Below are positions 42,822-54,105 of a stretch of 64,000 nt of DNA, one piece after another; the stretch's first letter is position 1, and each line of letters starts with the position of its first letter. The DNA comes from Cantharellus purpuraceus (taxonomy: Eukaryota; Basidiomycota; Agaricomycetes; Cantharellales; Hydnaceae). A program made the position numbers and the translations under genes. The notes under the pieces are model-generated. The model was not told where the DNA came from. It did not search any database and worked only from the letters and a program-made list of their open reading frames with translations. Where the stretch lies: contig JALBUN010000010.1 in assembly GCA_025174535.1 (NCBI GenBank), positions 1,798,001 through 1,862,000 of the forward strand. Direction: 5' to 3'.

Positions 42822-42880
42822 GGCTTGAGTGGGAGCTGAGTATATTTGATCTCCGACATCGCTCAGTCCACCAAACGATC
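42822..42880. promoter_or_regulatory. 59-bp bidirectional promoter, AMP deaminase / DSC3-like
   Basis: Only 59 bp lie between the two divergent ATGs. No TATA box in either orientation except a weak TATATTTG at 42841. Confidence 0.7.
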
Positions 42881-43990
42881 ATGCCTCCGCTCAGCGAGAA
42901 AGCCAAGGGCAAACAGAGAGCCGAGAGCCTAGACGTCACAAGTGGTCCTCCGTCAACTCTTCCCACCCGGAGGGAGCTAGCTATCCGATTCACAGAAGGT
43001 GTTGAAGACTTGATGGTGACTGTTGGGCAGACGGACACTATACGGGACATCAAGAACAAGGTATGTGCATTCATCATTAGCGTAAGACACTGCATCAATA
43101 ATATCCTTCTTTGGACCAGATACGTAGCCAGAGACCCGAAGTTATGAATAGACGACTGCGACTCATTCACTCAGGGAGACTGTTGACTGACGAAACATTG
43201 CTATATCCATGGCTGCTTTCCCTGGAAGAACGACAACGACGGGGGAATGCCAATGAAGATCAGATGAGTTCCAAGGATCATTCGAGTGTGATGATCTGGT
43301 TGCATTGTTCTATTGGCCCGCTGATGGAGGCTGGCGAGGAGGACGACCGAGGAACAGCACAGGTGGGTAGCGCGGTATTCATGCAGTGCGGCACGTCCCA
43401 ATGCTGTCCATGTTAGGCAACGCAAATCCGTCCGCTGAGAGGATTCGATAGACTCCAAGCTGCTGGGTTTTCAGAAGAAGACATTGCGTCGATCCGCCGC
43501 CAATTTCATAGCGAAGCTTCCAGTAGTCTTTCTGACACCGACCTCCTTGGAGACGATTGTCAGTCTTGTATAGTGCACTGCTCTGGCTTTAGGAAGTTGA
43601 CCCAAATTTGCATGACAGTGGATGAACATGCCCGTGCACTTGAAGAACAGTGGATTGATTCAATCGACACAGCTGGATCAGCTGTCCTATCTCAGTCATC
43701 TTCGTCTGCATCGTCGACAGTCTTGCAAGGTCTTCTTCTCGGATTTTTCTTCCCAATATTACCCTTTTTTTTCTTTCGGGAGTCTCGCCCGCCAGTATTT
43801 TGGGATAATGGGCGGCAGATGGATCATCTTTCCAGTGTCGTATTCTCGTAAGCAACTCGACATTGAAGTAGTGGACTCACGGTAGCTGACTCCCGGATTC
43901 GATATTAGGAAAAGAATGCAAGTAGCCATTGTCATCGGCTTCAATCTAAATATCTTCTTTGGCTTATGGCGTTTCCTCTTGTCATCATAA
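42881..43990 (+). CDS. DSC3: DSC E3 ubiquitin ligase complex subunit 3-like (ubiquitin-like N domain, DUF2407)
   Basis: Component of the Golgi/ER Dsc ubiquitin ligase that acts in sterol-response and membrane-protein quality control. Exons 42881-43060, 43120-43362, 43417-43558, 43619-43847 and 43909-43990 give 291 aa in frame. N-terminal ubiquitin-like domain (ELAIRFTEGVEDLMVTVGQTDTIRDIKNK, RLRLIHSGRLLTD); central DUF2407 helices (IQPLRGFDRLQ-type GFSEEDIASIRRQFH); then DEHARALEEQWIDSID and two C-terminal membrane segments (GLLLGFFFPILPFFFF and IVIGFNLNIFFGLWRFL). Intron 3 (43559-43618) is 60 nt and in frame, so a retained form would add 20 residues. Confidence 0.88.
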
Positions 43991-44337
43991 CGTATTAATG
44001 CTGCATTCAAAGTATTCCACAGTATCAAATGTGTTACGGTTGGTTACAAGCTCCCTATGGAGGACCAAGTATACTTTACCTTACCTGTCAATATATTATT
44101 CGTCTCGCATAACATTATGGGATAGCTTTGCACGATGCGCTAGGTTGACCAATACACTTGATATATACATTAGGTCCACAAAAAAAGTCTCTAATTACTC
44201 GTTCCCGCCCCCCGCCCCCCCCTCCCTCCTCCTTCTCCGGACCTAGTATACTAATAGAAGCAGAAGCAGAAGATCTAAAAGCATTATTTCGCTTTAAGGG
44301 ATTGGTCGACGGCGCTTTGAGTTCACTAAGCAGGGGC
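43991..44337. other. Intergenic, C-rich tract only
   Basis: Apart from the C-rich tract at 44203-44231 no feature is recognised. Confidence 0.5.
44203..44231 (-). other. G-quadruplex-prone C/G tract
   Basis: The plus strand is almost pure C (CCCGCCCCCCGCCCCCCCC...), so the minus strand has four or more G-runs of at least three separated by single bases. It is intergenic, 3' of the DSC3-like gene. Confidence 0.6.
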
Positions 44338-44960
44338 AGGCGTCGAATGATCTAAATTGCCAGGATCAGAAGTAACCGCTGTGGCTCGCTCGATCTGCTC
44401 TGCTTGAGCATTCGCCCTCGCTGCTCGTCTGACATAGTACGTGGCTCTTTTTTCAGTGCTGCTTCTTGTAAATGGGAATCTCTACACAAGGTATTGTAAC
44501 GGTAGAATTGGCCACACCAATTGCTTTGGGGCTGTTGTAACCAAGCGACAGACCAACCCTTCTCAGTCTGTCGACGCGTCCACTCGTGCAACTCGAGTCC
44601 TCCCCAGACGCTTGGTCAGTATCGTATCACCCAACAGGTTGAGTTCATATGCAAATGGCGCTTGTCTTGAATGTATTCTTGATATAAGCTGTTGGGATTA
44701 CCCCGCGTTGCACCGAATCTATAGCCACAGATATATACTTAGATGTCACGCAATAAATACCCACTGACGAAACAGGGGTGCGACAAATTCGGACTGGAAC
44801 TGTGCCGAGAACTCACTGGTATGCTTCCCTGCGTACTCGCCAATGACATTTATTTTTCGTAGGTGAGACTCACTCAGACTGTGAAGCTGCTCTCGTCTCG
44901 ACGCAAAGTTGGTGCCATCGTAGCCGTTCTGCTTCATCTTCGCAACATATTTTGAGAAAT
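44338..44960 (-). pseudogene. Truncated, frameshifted KIN17-like gene fragment
   Basis: KIN17 is a conserved DNA/RNA-binding protein with a C2H2 finger and winged helix. The minus strand here gives SESHLRK (end of the finger), EFSAQFQSEFVAPLFRQ, an intron of normal GT-AG form, LYQEYIQDKRHLHMNSTCW, a frame change, LTKRLGRTRVARVD, another frame change, TEKGWSVAWLQQP, and ALKKEPRTMSDEQRGRMLKQ. The N-terminal RWYCQxC part and the C-terminal KOW domains are absent. The retained intron shows it arose from genomic DNA rather than mRNA. The intact gene is expected elsewhere. Confidence 0.7.
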
Positions 44961-45435
44961 ATATGGACAGAAGATCACTGTTTCAAATACAAACGAAACA
45001 ATGCCATCGTTGAACAGGATTCAACGGTACTACTCCATCTCGTCGTCATGTCTCGTCGCAGGTGATCAACCTTGGCCATTTCGCCTCTATATATGGCATG
45101 TTGGCGATGGGTTTCAAGCTCCGATTCGCCTTGGTTCAGCACACGTCGTGACGCGCCTTTGGTTCTGAAGCTGAAGCTTGAAGACCTACGAGCGGCCACC
45201 GGCTCTAGGTCAATCTAGCCGCTACATAAAGGCATCTCTTATATAAACACTGGGAATTCGCTATTGTACACCCACTGGCCCCAGGTCCAAGGTCCACCAG
45301 TGGCAAAAAGACCGATTCTGGAAGAGAGAAGCACAAAATCTCTTCTACATATATCTCACAAAGGATCGAGACGCAAACAAGGCGTGACATTACGGTTGTG
45401 TATAACAGCAACTGAATCACATTGCGTCAGCGAGC
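44961..45435. other. Intergenic, promoter region of NAA30
   Basis: No further KIN17 homology is recognised here and no gene seen. Confidence 0.45.
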
Positions 45436-46191
45436 ATGAGCGCCCACGCCCCAAACCCGATAACATACAGGCAGTATTCCGGAGAGACTGATCTACCTGC
45501 CATAATGCAGCTCGTGGAAGATGAGCTTAGCGAGCCATATGTAATCTACACATATCGTCATTTCCTCCACAAGTGGTAAGTCTCTTTTACTCTCTAGTAC
45601 ACGATGACCCTAGCAGCGTCGTTAGGCCCCATTTGTCTTTTCTTGTGAGTCGAAATTTTTATCAAGATATGTCAACTTACCATGCACACCAGGCCCTTGA
45701 TTCGGCTTCGTCTCGGCCTGTTGGCGTCGTCGTGTGCAAAGAGAGTCAACATCGTGGCAAGAGCAGAGGCTACATCGGCATGTTGAGCGTACAGAAGTCA
45801 TGGCGAAATCGTGGAATAGGTGACTACACCAAAGACCTCATTCAATTTGTTCCAGCAAGGTCAACAACATACATCTAGCTAAAACTCTTGTTAATCTCGC
45901 CATCGACTCCATGTGTGCCCAGAATGTGGACGAGGTCTGTTCAAAGTCCTTACATTTAAGTCATGCTCATGGCTTAGCACTTATGCCCCCCAGGTCGTCC
46001 TGGAAACCGAATTTGACAATTCGGCTGCACTTGGACTCTACGAAAGTCTCGGATTCATTCGCGAGAAAAGGTTGTTTCGATTTTACATGAACGGTAAAGA
46101 TGCGTTCAGACTTGTTCTCGATTTTACGCATCTGCGGGCAAAAGACGGAGGGAACAAGCAGCTCGACCCCAGTGCCGCCATGAAAATCTGA
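45436..46191 (+). CDS. NAA30: N-alpha-acetyltransferase 30, NatC catalytic subunit
   Basis: GNAT-fold enzyme that acetylates N termini such as Met-Leu/Met-Ile. Exons 45436-45575, 45626-45644, 45693-45819, 45879-45934 and 45994-46191 give 179 aa in frame. Motifs: [23 protein letters not shown] (built across a 19-nt microexon), [26 protein letters not shown] (acetyl-CoA binding RxxGIA), [27 protein letters not shown] and [12 protein letters not shown]. All core residues are kept. It is a little longer at the C terminus than the yeast enzyme's core dom­ain would need. Confidence 0.93.
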
Positions 46192-47061
46192 TTGGCTGAG
46201 GCGAACAGCCGGTCTCACCTCAGGTGAGTTCTCGTACTTGTGTGTCCTCGTGCACCTCGCTAATGCGTTAATAGCTCCCTTGCGTCGCATGTTTCATTTC
46301 CCTAATTTGGTAATAGCTCCTTTGGGTCTCATGGCGTCCTTTTATTTTGATCGTAGAGAGATTGACTCCGAAGATGCTGTCTCTCATATTCTAGAACACG
46401 GTCCGGCACTGAGCCCTCCCAACAAACTTTATTTGGGACACTGGATTCTGTATTGCAAGGGTGGTCAATGATCGACGAGTACGGAAATGGACGTAAAGTT
46501 CCGAGCTTCCACACAGCACTTCACCAGACTCCACAGCCTGTTTGATCGCACGCTACATGCAGTCATCTGTCCCGAGGTTGCTCAGGGCTTTTCAATAATT
46601 GGAAGCGTGCATTGTCGCTTTATGGTAATTAAATCTTGCAGAATGCCCTCTGCAAAAGATGTAAAGTTAGCAGCGTGATTGTATCACGGAATTCAATGTA
46701 CCATTCCATAAAGGCTAGGAGGGTAAGCACGGTTTGATTTGTTTAGGACTTCATTTGACTTGGAAGGTTTGAACTTTAATACATCCAGCTAGCTACAAGG
46801 CTTCCGACGGCTCCCAGGATTTTGGCAATGAGTCGCTGTGCACTATCTTCTATCATTGTTCGGCGCGTATGCCGTACGAAGCTAGCATCCACTTATAGAA
46901 GTCACTCGTAATCTTTGTCAACTGAGGTCATCGGCACTTAGAGCGTTTGGCAAGAGCGTTTGGCAAGTACCCTGGATCTGTGCTACAGCGCTTCAAGGCC
47001 TCTCCTTATAGCGTTGCCCTCTGCCACACAGTCACTAGTGAATAAACCCTCACCTAGCGAA
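46192..47061. other. Intergenic, no gene seen
   Basis: Short direct repeat: AATAGCTCC(C/T)TTG occurs near 46269 and 46313. No coding signal. Confidence 0.45.
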
Positions 47062-48494
47062 ATGACCTCGAATTTTTCCATTTCCTGGTCAGTGTTTCCT
47101 CCGGACGCATACTGTTTCTACACAGCAGTCAATGCCTCTGCAAGCTACTCCAACTGCTCTGTAACAAATGATATGGTCTCGTTCCTCAATCTTACGACCA
47201 CAAGCTTTACGCAGGGCTACTTAACTGCTTACTGCGCAAATCCACCGTCGGACGATGGCTGCCCCTATGGACTTTGTCCTAATGCTGATGTGGCAGGTCA
47301 GTTATACCCTGTCGTGTGAATACACTTCATAATATTATACAGGTCCACTTGTTCGCATCTCAACCTATCTCACCAACTTCTTCGTTAGTAAGCAACTTCC
47401 CTAGACCTCGTGATCATATACTAAAGGGTAGTGATTCCAGCCACTCTTATCTTCTACCAACCAGAAGAGGGTGTAAACGATACCTTTTGGACACAAATCT
47501 TGTCGCTATATTCATTCCTCCTCTCTTGTGGCATTGCCATGATAATTGGACAGCTCGCTCGTTTTCACGCTATTATTGTGCTAGCCATGGCCAGCTCTCC
47601 TTTGAACATATACATCTATATCTATGCAGTTCGATCAATGTTTTCCGGGAAGCATCGTCTCTCTTCGATGCTGGGCGAAAGAAAATTCATCCCTCGGATG
47701 CTGGTCCTCTTGGCCATGGGAATCAGTATCACGTTATTCATTTCAACTCTTGTACCTTCGCATATTAAATTCTCCCAAGTGACTTGCGAGGATGCTTTTG
47801 ACGGGTTTAATAAGTTCATCTTCCAATTCTTCTTTCTCCTTCCTCTCCTCGTATTTTACATTGTGCCAACCGGTATGAAATTGGCATTATCATTACCTTT
47901 CCTATTGACTGCTTTGGCATGGGTTATTGCTCTTCTACGTAAACGCAAGGAGATTTGGGGAGAGGGAAAGACCCTAAGATTCCATTTCCGAGAAATCTGG
48001 TACGCCATGACTGCTGTAGAATTGAACAACCTCTCACAGACATTTGCACTATCAGGCAGGTGACAAAGAACAACTATCCATTCATTCACTTCGTCGTTAT
48101 TGCCTTTCTCCCCTTTGGATTCTGGGTGGCTACGGTCGAGCTTGCTTTAACTTTTGACATGGGTGCAAACGACAATCACTTTTCTTTTAGTTACGGTCAG
48201 GTGAGTATGCATTGTCGTTGTTGAAGGTCTTTGTCTCATTCACGTACATGTTCCTAATCACAGATTTTGTCGGTTTTCATTGCTGTCCTGCCGATGGTTG
48301 AGGTGGCAAAGCTCACACCTCGACTGTGGAACTGGTTCACCTATTTGACGTGGGTCCAACTTATCACATGCCAGCAATGCAGGCGATCGTCTTTGACTAG
48401 TCGGTATTCTTATCGACCCGCCAGAAGCACTTCCGCCGACGTGTTTGAGCTTGAAAGTGACAGGGAACGACCCTCTTTCCAGCGGGAGGTATAG
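47062..48494 (+). CDS. Multi-pass membrane protein, basidiomycete family, paralog 2
   Basis: Exons 47062-47296, 47343-47387, 47432-47999, 48056-48200 and 48264-48494 give 407 aa. They match paralog 1 (22932-24385) exon for exon: both second exons are 45 nt, and the intron phases agree. N-terminal extracytosolic domain with CSVTNDMVSFLNLTT and NPPSDDGCPYGLCPNADVAG; then PLVRISTYLTNFFV, IFYQPEEG, SLYSFLLSCGIAMII, SSPLNIYIYIYAVRSMF, LLAMGISITLFISTLVPSHI, FFFLLPLLVFYIVP, LPFLLTALAWVIALLRKRKEIW, FVVIAFLPFGFWVATVELAL and MVEVAKLTPRLWNWF. Short Arg/Ser-rich tail. The conserved KRKEIW motif after a helix may be a cytosolic signal. Function unknown. Confidence 0.87.
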
Positions 48495-49600
48495 AGTGTT
48501 TTGATGTATATATGTTATCGATCGATCACTAGCAAACCAATTGGCTGGTCTGGCGTTGTCTAGCTCACATCTCACATAACAATATAAGGCGACTGTATCT
48601 CATGTTTTTTATAGTGAGGATAAGAGTGAAGGTGGCGTGTAGGTGTTGGGCCCTACGGCTTCGTATTTGATGCATATTGTCTGTGCTCCTCCACAGTTAA
48701 CCTGCTAGTGCCGCACCACACTTGAACCTGGATAATCCCGGCCTCGCAGCCATATTTTCTTGGTGACGGAATAATTACTACAGTTACCATAACTCCCCTG
48801 CAAGATTGCGTCTCTTCAGGCTGCGGTAACGCCACTGAGAACGATAGAAAGTGGCATGATGCTCTAGCATATCACATGCTGTAGACTTTAATGGCGTGGC
48901 AGATGCAAAGTCTTGTCGCTGAGGCCAACTTAAGAGTTGATAAGCATTTTCAGCTTTTGACGGAACGAATCCAATGATTCCAGTTGTGGTGCATCCCATG
49001 TCAGTAGCTGGTGGCACTACGGAAGATTATTAGGAATGGAAGAAACGCGCTTGCATCTTCTCATATATAGTTGCTGAGCAACGCGCACTGCGACAAAGTG
49101 TAAAAGTTGTGGATAAGTACTAGCTGTTGACACGATGAGAAACATGTGAGTTGTTTAGCCGAGCAAATTAGGGTTTCTTTGTTCGAAATCCTTTGCGACA
49201 AATGTCCATAACCACTGCTGTAGCATCCACATAATCCTGAGACCCTTCCACAGCTATAAGAAAGTATATAAACAGAATATACTCTCCACTATGACGCACC
49301 AACGGCCGGCTGTCGACATCATTTCTCAGCCTGAGTTATGTACGTTCAATCTTCACGTCAGCGACCCTGTATATTGACCTCCGTATTATATAGCACAGTC
49401 GTGCGGCATACTAGCTGTACGAGATTAGGAAGTCGAACCGACGTACCATAACATCGTTAGTCCGCACCATTTTCCATAAATCATAATTTGACATATAATT
49501 TGACTTCATAGAGTGGACAGAAGATCTCAATAAAAATATTGTCAGCATTCGGCAAGGATCCAACATTGTCTAGCCCCTGGACTCAACTTTTAAATACAAA
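48495..49600. other. Intergenic, no gene seen
   Basis: 1.1 kb without a recognised coding, RNA or repeat signal. Confidence 0.45.
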
Positions 49601-49906
49601 ATGTGCACCAAAGTATATCTCGCCAAGTGGGTCTATCAATTCTGCGGCCACGGGCAATTCGACGATGAGGTTTTCATTTTGGAAGACTGCGAACTCGACT
49701 GGTGTTTAACTTCAGAGTCTCATCGCCCCCACTGCCGGTATCTTTACGACGACTCATGTCAGACCTGTATCTATCACAGGAGGGCTTGCACGGTGCACCA
49801 CTTTTGCATAGAGGAGTTATATCCTCCCAGATACCAAATAACGGAGAATGATGAACGACGCCCGGGTCACTGTCCGTCGTGCTGGCGGCGTATGCGACAT
49901 AACTAG
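49601..49906 (+). CDS. Small Cys/His-rich protein, single exon (101 aa)
   Basis: ATG 49601 in good context (AAAATG). The protein MCTKVYLAKWVYQFCGHGQF... has 11 Cys and 8 His, arranged in pairs (CGHGQF, HRPHCRYLYDDSCQTCIYHRRAC, HHFC, HCPSCWRRM), consistent with two or more zinc sites. Typical of small zinc-binding orphan proteins in agaricomycetes; the family is not identified. The intronless structure and lack of family evidence leave it unproven. Confidence 0.55.
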   Translation: MCTKVYLAKWVYQFCGHGQFDDEVFILEDCELDWCLTSESHRPHCRYLYDDSCQTCIYHRRACTVHHFCIEELYPPRYQITENDERRPGHCPSCWRRMRHN

Positions 49907-50391
49907 GGGCCTGGGTCTCAAGCTGTTTGTGTTGAAAGTCTGTGTGAAAGGTCCGTATGTACTACCCGTATGAGGCCAGTGCTGACAAGCTCACGGCTTG
50001 TTATTAAAATTAGAAGTTAGAATTGAACTTTACTGCCAACTATGGGTGCGCGCCGCTGAGCTAGAGCAGGGGCCTCATTTTATATAGCTCGAGTCCCAAA
50101 TCTCTATTACAAGTATGGTCTACCTCTTACTGTTAGAATATACAGTATCAGGAACTTCTTGATTGATGCTTGGCAAAAACGACAGAGCTACTAGTAAAGC
50201 CTCAAATCAACAACAAGAATATAATCAGCTCCATGGCTGCAGACCCCCAGTATCAGAGGTTCTCCCTAAACAAATGGTAGGGCGTACAATCGACAATTAC
50301 AACAGCAACGTCAGTCACAAGGTACACCAAATAACCTCATATCCAAGTAGCTAAAAAACACAGAAAAGATGGATTTGCGATAACTAGATCA
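49907..50391. other. Intergenic, no gene seen
   Basis: No feature recognised; TATA-like TTATATAG near 50080. Confidence 0.45.
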
Positions 50392-51998
50392 TCATTGGCT
50401 AGTCTTTGCGGGACCATTTGAAATCGCAGGGCCAGTCGGAACAATCCTGCGCTTGGTGCCAGATGAGCCTCTTAAGCTGAACGTTCGCTGTGATGTTACG
50501 TTATGCGACTTTGAATCCACTTCTCGCACGTGGATCTTTCGAAATCCGTAGACTTCTTTATGATTATCCTGGAACATAATCAGTTGGTAGAGGATCTTGA
50601 ATCAAAATACCCAGCACGCACTTCGGCACCGATGGCCATCTCGTCATAATCCTCTTTCTCGTTTTCACGCGGACGTTTTCGCGGCCTTGTTTGGTGATGT
50701 GCCTCGTCAGCACCCTCTTTCTCGTCGTCTCCATCTTCGATACGCCTGTGTTTGCACATCGATGGCCTTTTCCGTTTGGCAGACGAGATTACATCATCGT
50801 CTGCTCCTGCAGATAGAGATTCAGAGACGGAAGAACCTGGGTTGTCGTCGTCGCTGGATTCTTGCTTTACTTGAAAGTATGCGGTGCGAATGACTCGATC
50901 AGGGGGAAGTGCCGAACGCGGTGATTTAACTGGGTACGGCTTTATAACTTCAGTCGTTCCCAAAGTTTGTCCTTCCTGTTCTGACGTCCAGTTCTTGTGA
51001 GACGGATTGGGCACTCCCGCTTTGGATACTTCCCGGGGACGGGGACGTGAAGGAGAACTCTCTTCGATAGAGCCCTTAGAAGCTGCACCTGCGTTATTGG
51101 GATGCACAGAACGTGTCCGACGGCGAGTGGCACTTGCGGGAGTCGGGACTTGATCGCTTGTCCTGAGAGAATTGACAACTAATTGAGAACGGGGGTTGGG
51201 ATGTGGTGATCCATTAGTTGACGCTGGTTTATTAGGCGACAAGGATGAAGCCACCACTGTAGGGGACGACGCCTGATGCCATTGGGCAAATGTTAGGATA
51301 AAATCTGAACGATAAATTCGATAGGAAGAACTTTAACTGTACTCACAGAGTTGCACCATACTTCAGCAAGTTCATTTAGCTTGTTTGTCATTTGCAAGAG
51401 CTGAGATGACCAATCCTCCCATTGGCGATGTGGGTTTTCTACGGCGGCAGTACATCGATGCTTCCACACCTCCAACTCACGACGTGACTGTGTAAGAACA
51501 TCCGCCTGATGGTTGGCCTAATCCAGTGAATATCAGTGCTGCGTCAAAAGCCAGCAATGATAGAGCCAACCGCTTGCTGCAAAAGTTCAATCTGGAGAGG
51601 AGGCATGCAATAAGTGAAGAGCACTGGTGAAGAGCACAAGCCAAGTAAAGGACATGTACCCTTTTCAGTAGGTCTACCTTCTCAAGGTCAAACGCAGCGC
51701 TGATCTTCGCGGTGTGGATTTTCTCCTTTGTTGGATGCCCTCAGATCGCATCGTTCTCTTCTGCAATTTCACATAGCCCATATGAGCTCACCTGTCTTAG
51801 ATCCTCCTCTAGTTGACTACGCTGTAGCTCGGCTTGTGTTACCGCGTGAAGACTAGCATCGTGTTGCGCCTTCAAGGCCGAAAGCTCATCGACATGTCTC
51901 GCGCGTTCACATTTGAGCTGAAGGTCGCGACTAGAAAGCTGTTCTGCCAGGCTCTTGATGATGCCAGGAAGGGTTTCCCTGGAATCCTCGAGAGACAT
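50392..51998 (-). CDS. Coiled-coil protein with basic nuclear-localisation-like clusters, unknown function
   Basis: Start ATG 51998 (MSLEDSRETLPGIIKSLAEQL). The first exons are coiled coil (SRDLQLKCERARHVDELSAL..., QRSQLEEDLRQ), then an exon with ANHQADVLTQSRRELEVWKHR and WEDWSSQLLQMTNKLNELAEVW. The large exon 50600-51250 is Ser/Pro-rich with acidic patches and basic clusters (KRKRPSMCKHRR, RPRKRPREN). The last exon, from a GT-AG intron after AIGAE, encodes DNHKEVYGFRKIHVREVDSKS and ends at 50392. The boundaries of the small exons near 51600-51740 are not certain. Composition suggests a nuclear protein; no named domain recognised. Confidence 0.65.
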
Positions 51999-52655
51999 GG
52001 CGACTTTCGGAGTTTGAAAGCGGAACAAGCTTCCGTACTACCTGTGACCAGTGGATCTTGCGTTGGCTCTACGTCCGGAGGATATGTACATTTTTGCCTT
52101 ATTCTCTAACGTCACCAGGTGCCATGTGTCTTGTGGAGACACTATCGTCCGAGGATATATTCAATTGAAAACAAGTTGCCTTGTTGACGTCGGCGCGCAC
52201 ATTGACTTAGCTTAATCTGTCTATGCTGGACGCACATTTCTTAGAGTCATCTGTGCATTTTTGAAAGACATCTTGCTTTTCATATGGCTGTTCCGGTGTC
52301 AGCACAAAGAGTCGGACATGCTGAAGACGTGTCTCTGAGCTCGTTTACTGTGATAGCTCGGTGTGCTGGCTAGTATATAGGGCTCAAATATTTTCCGGTC
52401 TGCGCTTGCCCACACTGATGGATGCGCTCTACCCCGAGTTATTTCACCAGAATCTATTCACAAGGAATACGGACACTCAACGAAGGTCACTACTGCGGCA
52501 AAGGAAATAAATGATTGAAAGTGAAGAAAGCTATGTGAATCCACTGAGATAAATATCGGACTGCTAGCTTTCATGACGAGCAAGTCGTCTCTCCATCGGG
52601 GCAGTTACTGTAATACTCTGGGTCAGCGGTATTTTAGCTGGGATGCCAGCGTAAC
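51999..52655. other. Intergenic, start of the duplicated segment
   Basis: Upstream of the coiled-coil gene and downstream of peroxidase 1. From about 52330 it is part of the segmental duplication. Confidence 0.5.
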
Positions 52656-54030
52656 TCACGGGATCAAAGTCTCAGTTGCACCGGGGTCAGATGCGAGGCT
52701 CGGGAACGGAGAGTCGCAAGCTTGTTCAACATCGGCGAAGGTTTTGGTGGCAGGGAACCTGATCAAGGGTGAATATCGTAAGCAAGATCTTCCAACAAGA
52801 TAGACAAACACTTACACGGCATTTTTTCTGATTGCGGGAGTAGCAGCTGGAATGACATCGGAGCAGTCGACGAAGTTCTTTGTGTTCTGACCCACTACCG
52901 CAAGCTTGGCCATGACTTGCTTGAATCTGGAGGCCATAAGATCTTGCTCATTGACGAAGCCTTGCCATGTGCATGCCGTCCTGGAGTCTATCGCATATGG
53001 TCTGTCAGGCTAAATGGCAGCTCGGGGGAATATTCATACTTACCACGAGCGATGAGGAAGTCGGACTGAAGACGCATTTCACCGACATCCGCTCCCACAC
53101 TGAGGGGGAGAGGAGATGAAACCTCACCTGGAGTACAGTGTGTCAGCATCGAGGTATATATTGTGGAGACGAAGAAACATACCAGTGTTGTTGGGGGTTC
53201 CAGGGAATCCCGTGCCCTTGAGGAGAACTTCGAGGAAGACCTGAGTGTCGAAGGTGAAGGGAGTCGAGTCGAACGGAACTTGTTGGATGGTGGGGTCGAC
53301 GTGGTCCGAACGAGCGATGGTGTGGGATGCCAACAAGGCGACGAGCTCAGTGGGGGAGAATCCTCCACCGTCTTCCATGCGGGCGAAGATCATGTCGAGA
53401 GGGTCTTGAGGCTCGGGAACGAGCCCATCGGGAGCGGGGGCGGTAGCGTTGGGACGTCCGGCCAAGAATTCAAGACGGGGTGCACCCGGGCAGTTGGTGA
53501 TGGCGACGGCAGCGCCGAACTGGATGAGGTCACCCGCCGTGATGGTGTTGTGCCTCTGGAGGAAGGGGGTGAGGGCCTCGACACTGTCGCTAATACCGAG
53601 GTTGGCGTGGAAGTTGGGCTCGACGTCGGGGAAGATGAGCATGGACCCATCAGCACCTCCTCCGGCGGGCTTTCCCTGGGCTAGTAGGGACTTGGAGAAC
53701 GCAATGGCGTCGTCTTTTGATGTATCCGATTAGCCGGTGAGAATATAGAGTTTCTATTGTTTATCGAAGACTCACGGAAGCTCAGACGCAGAACTTCATG
53801 TACGTCCTCACCACACTGGTTGTCAAAACTACTCTACGATCAGCGAAGGTTCACGTGATCTACGAGAGTGCTTACAGATTGGCCTGGAGGTCGTCGCGAA
53901 GAGCGAAGAAGTCGCAGCACGCAGCATTGGTCGCAACATTTCCATCTGCGCAAGTCACGCGCTTGAAGTTAGCGGCCTGGACAGCAGTCACAGAAAGACC
54001 GATGAAAGCGAGGAGAGATTTGAAGCCCAT
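52656..54030 (-). CDS. mnp: Secreted class II peroxidase, manganese peroxidase type, copy 1
   Basis: Heme peroxidase of the lignin-degrading family. Exons on the minus strand: 53876-54030, 53776-53828, 53183-53713, 53044-53127, 52816-52987 and 52656-52758, for 365 aa in frame. Signal peptide [19 protein letters not shown]. Distal site [19 protein letters not shown] with catalytic Arg and His (the His codon is split by intron 2). Both Glu residues of the Mn(II) site are in this stretch, and the Asp ligand follows in HTIARSD after the proximal His of LLASH. The residue before LLASH is Ala, where versatile and lignin peroxidases have the catalytic Trp, so direct oxidation of aromatics by long-range transfer is not expected. 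Short C-terminal tail (…[10 protein letters not shown]), as in short manganese peroxidases. Cys pattern conserved. Confidence 0.93.
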
Positions 54031-54097
54031 GTCGATGACTGAAGACCGAGTTGTTCTAGCCTAGTGAGCTAAGTAGCTGTCTACATTCAATCACCCG

Positions 54098-54105
54098 TAT
54101 TTATA
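54098..54105 (-). promoter_or_regulatory. TATA box, peroxidase 1
   Basis: TATAAATA on the minus strand, 68 bp upstream of the start codon; identical element at the same place in copy 2. Confidence 0.7.

Noticed and set aside
53163..53684. 173-codon plus-strand ORF (and its twin at 58029-58550)
   Set aside because: Antisense shadow of the large peroxidase exon; the minus strand carries the family motifs.
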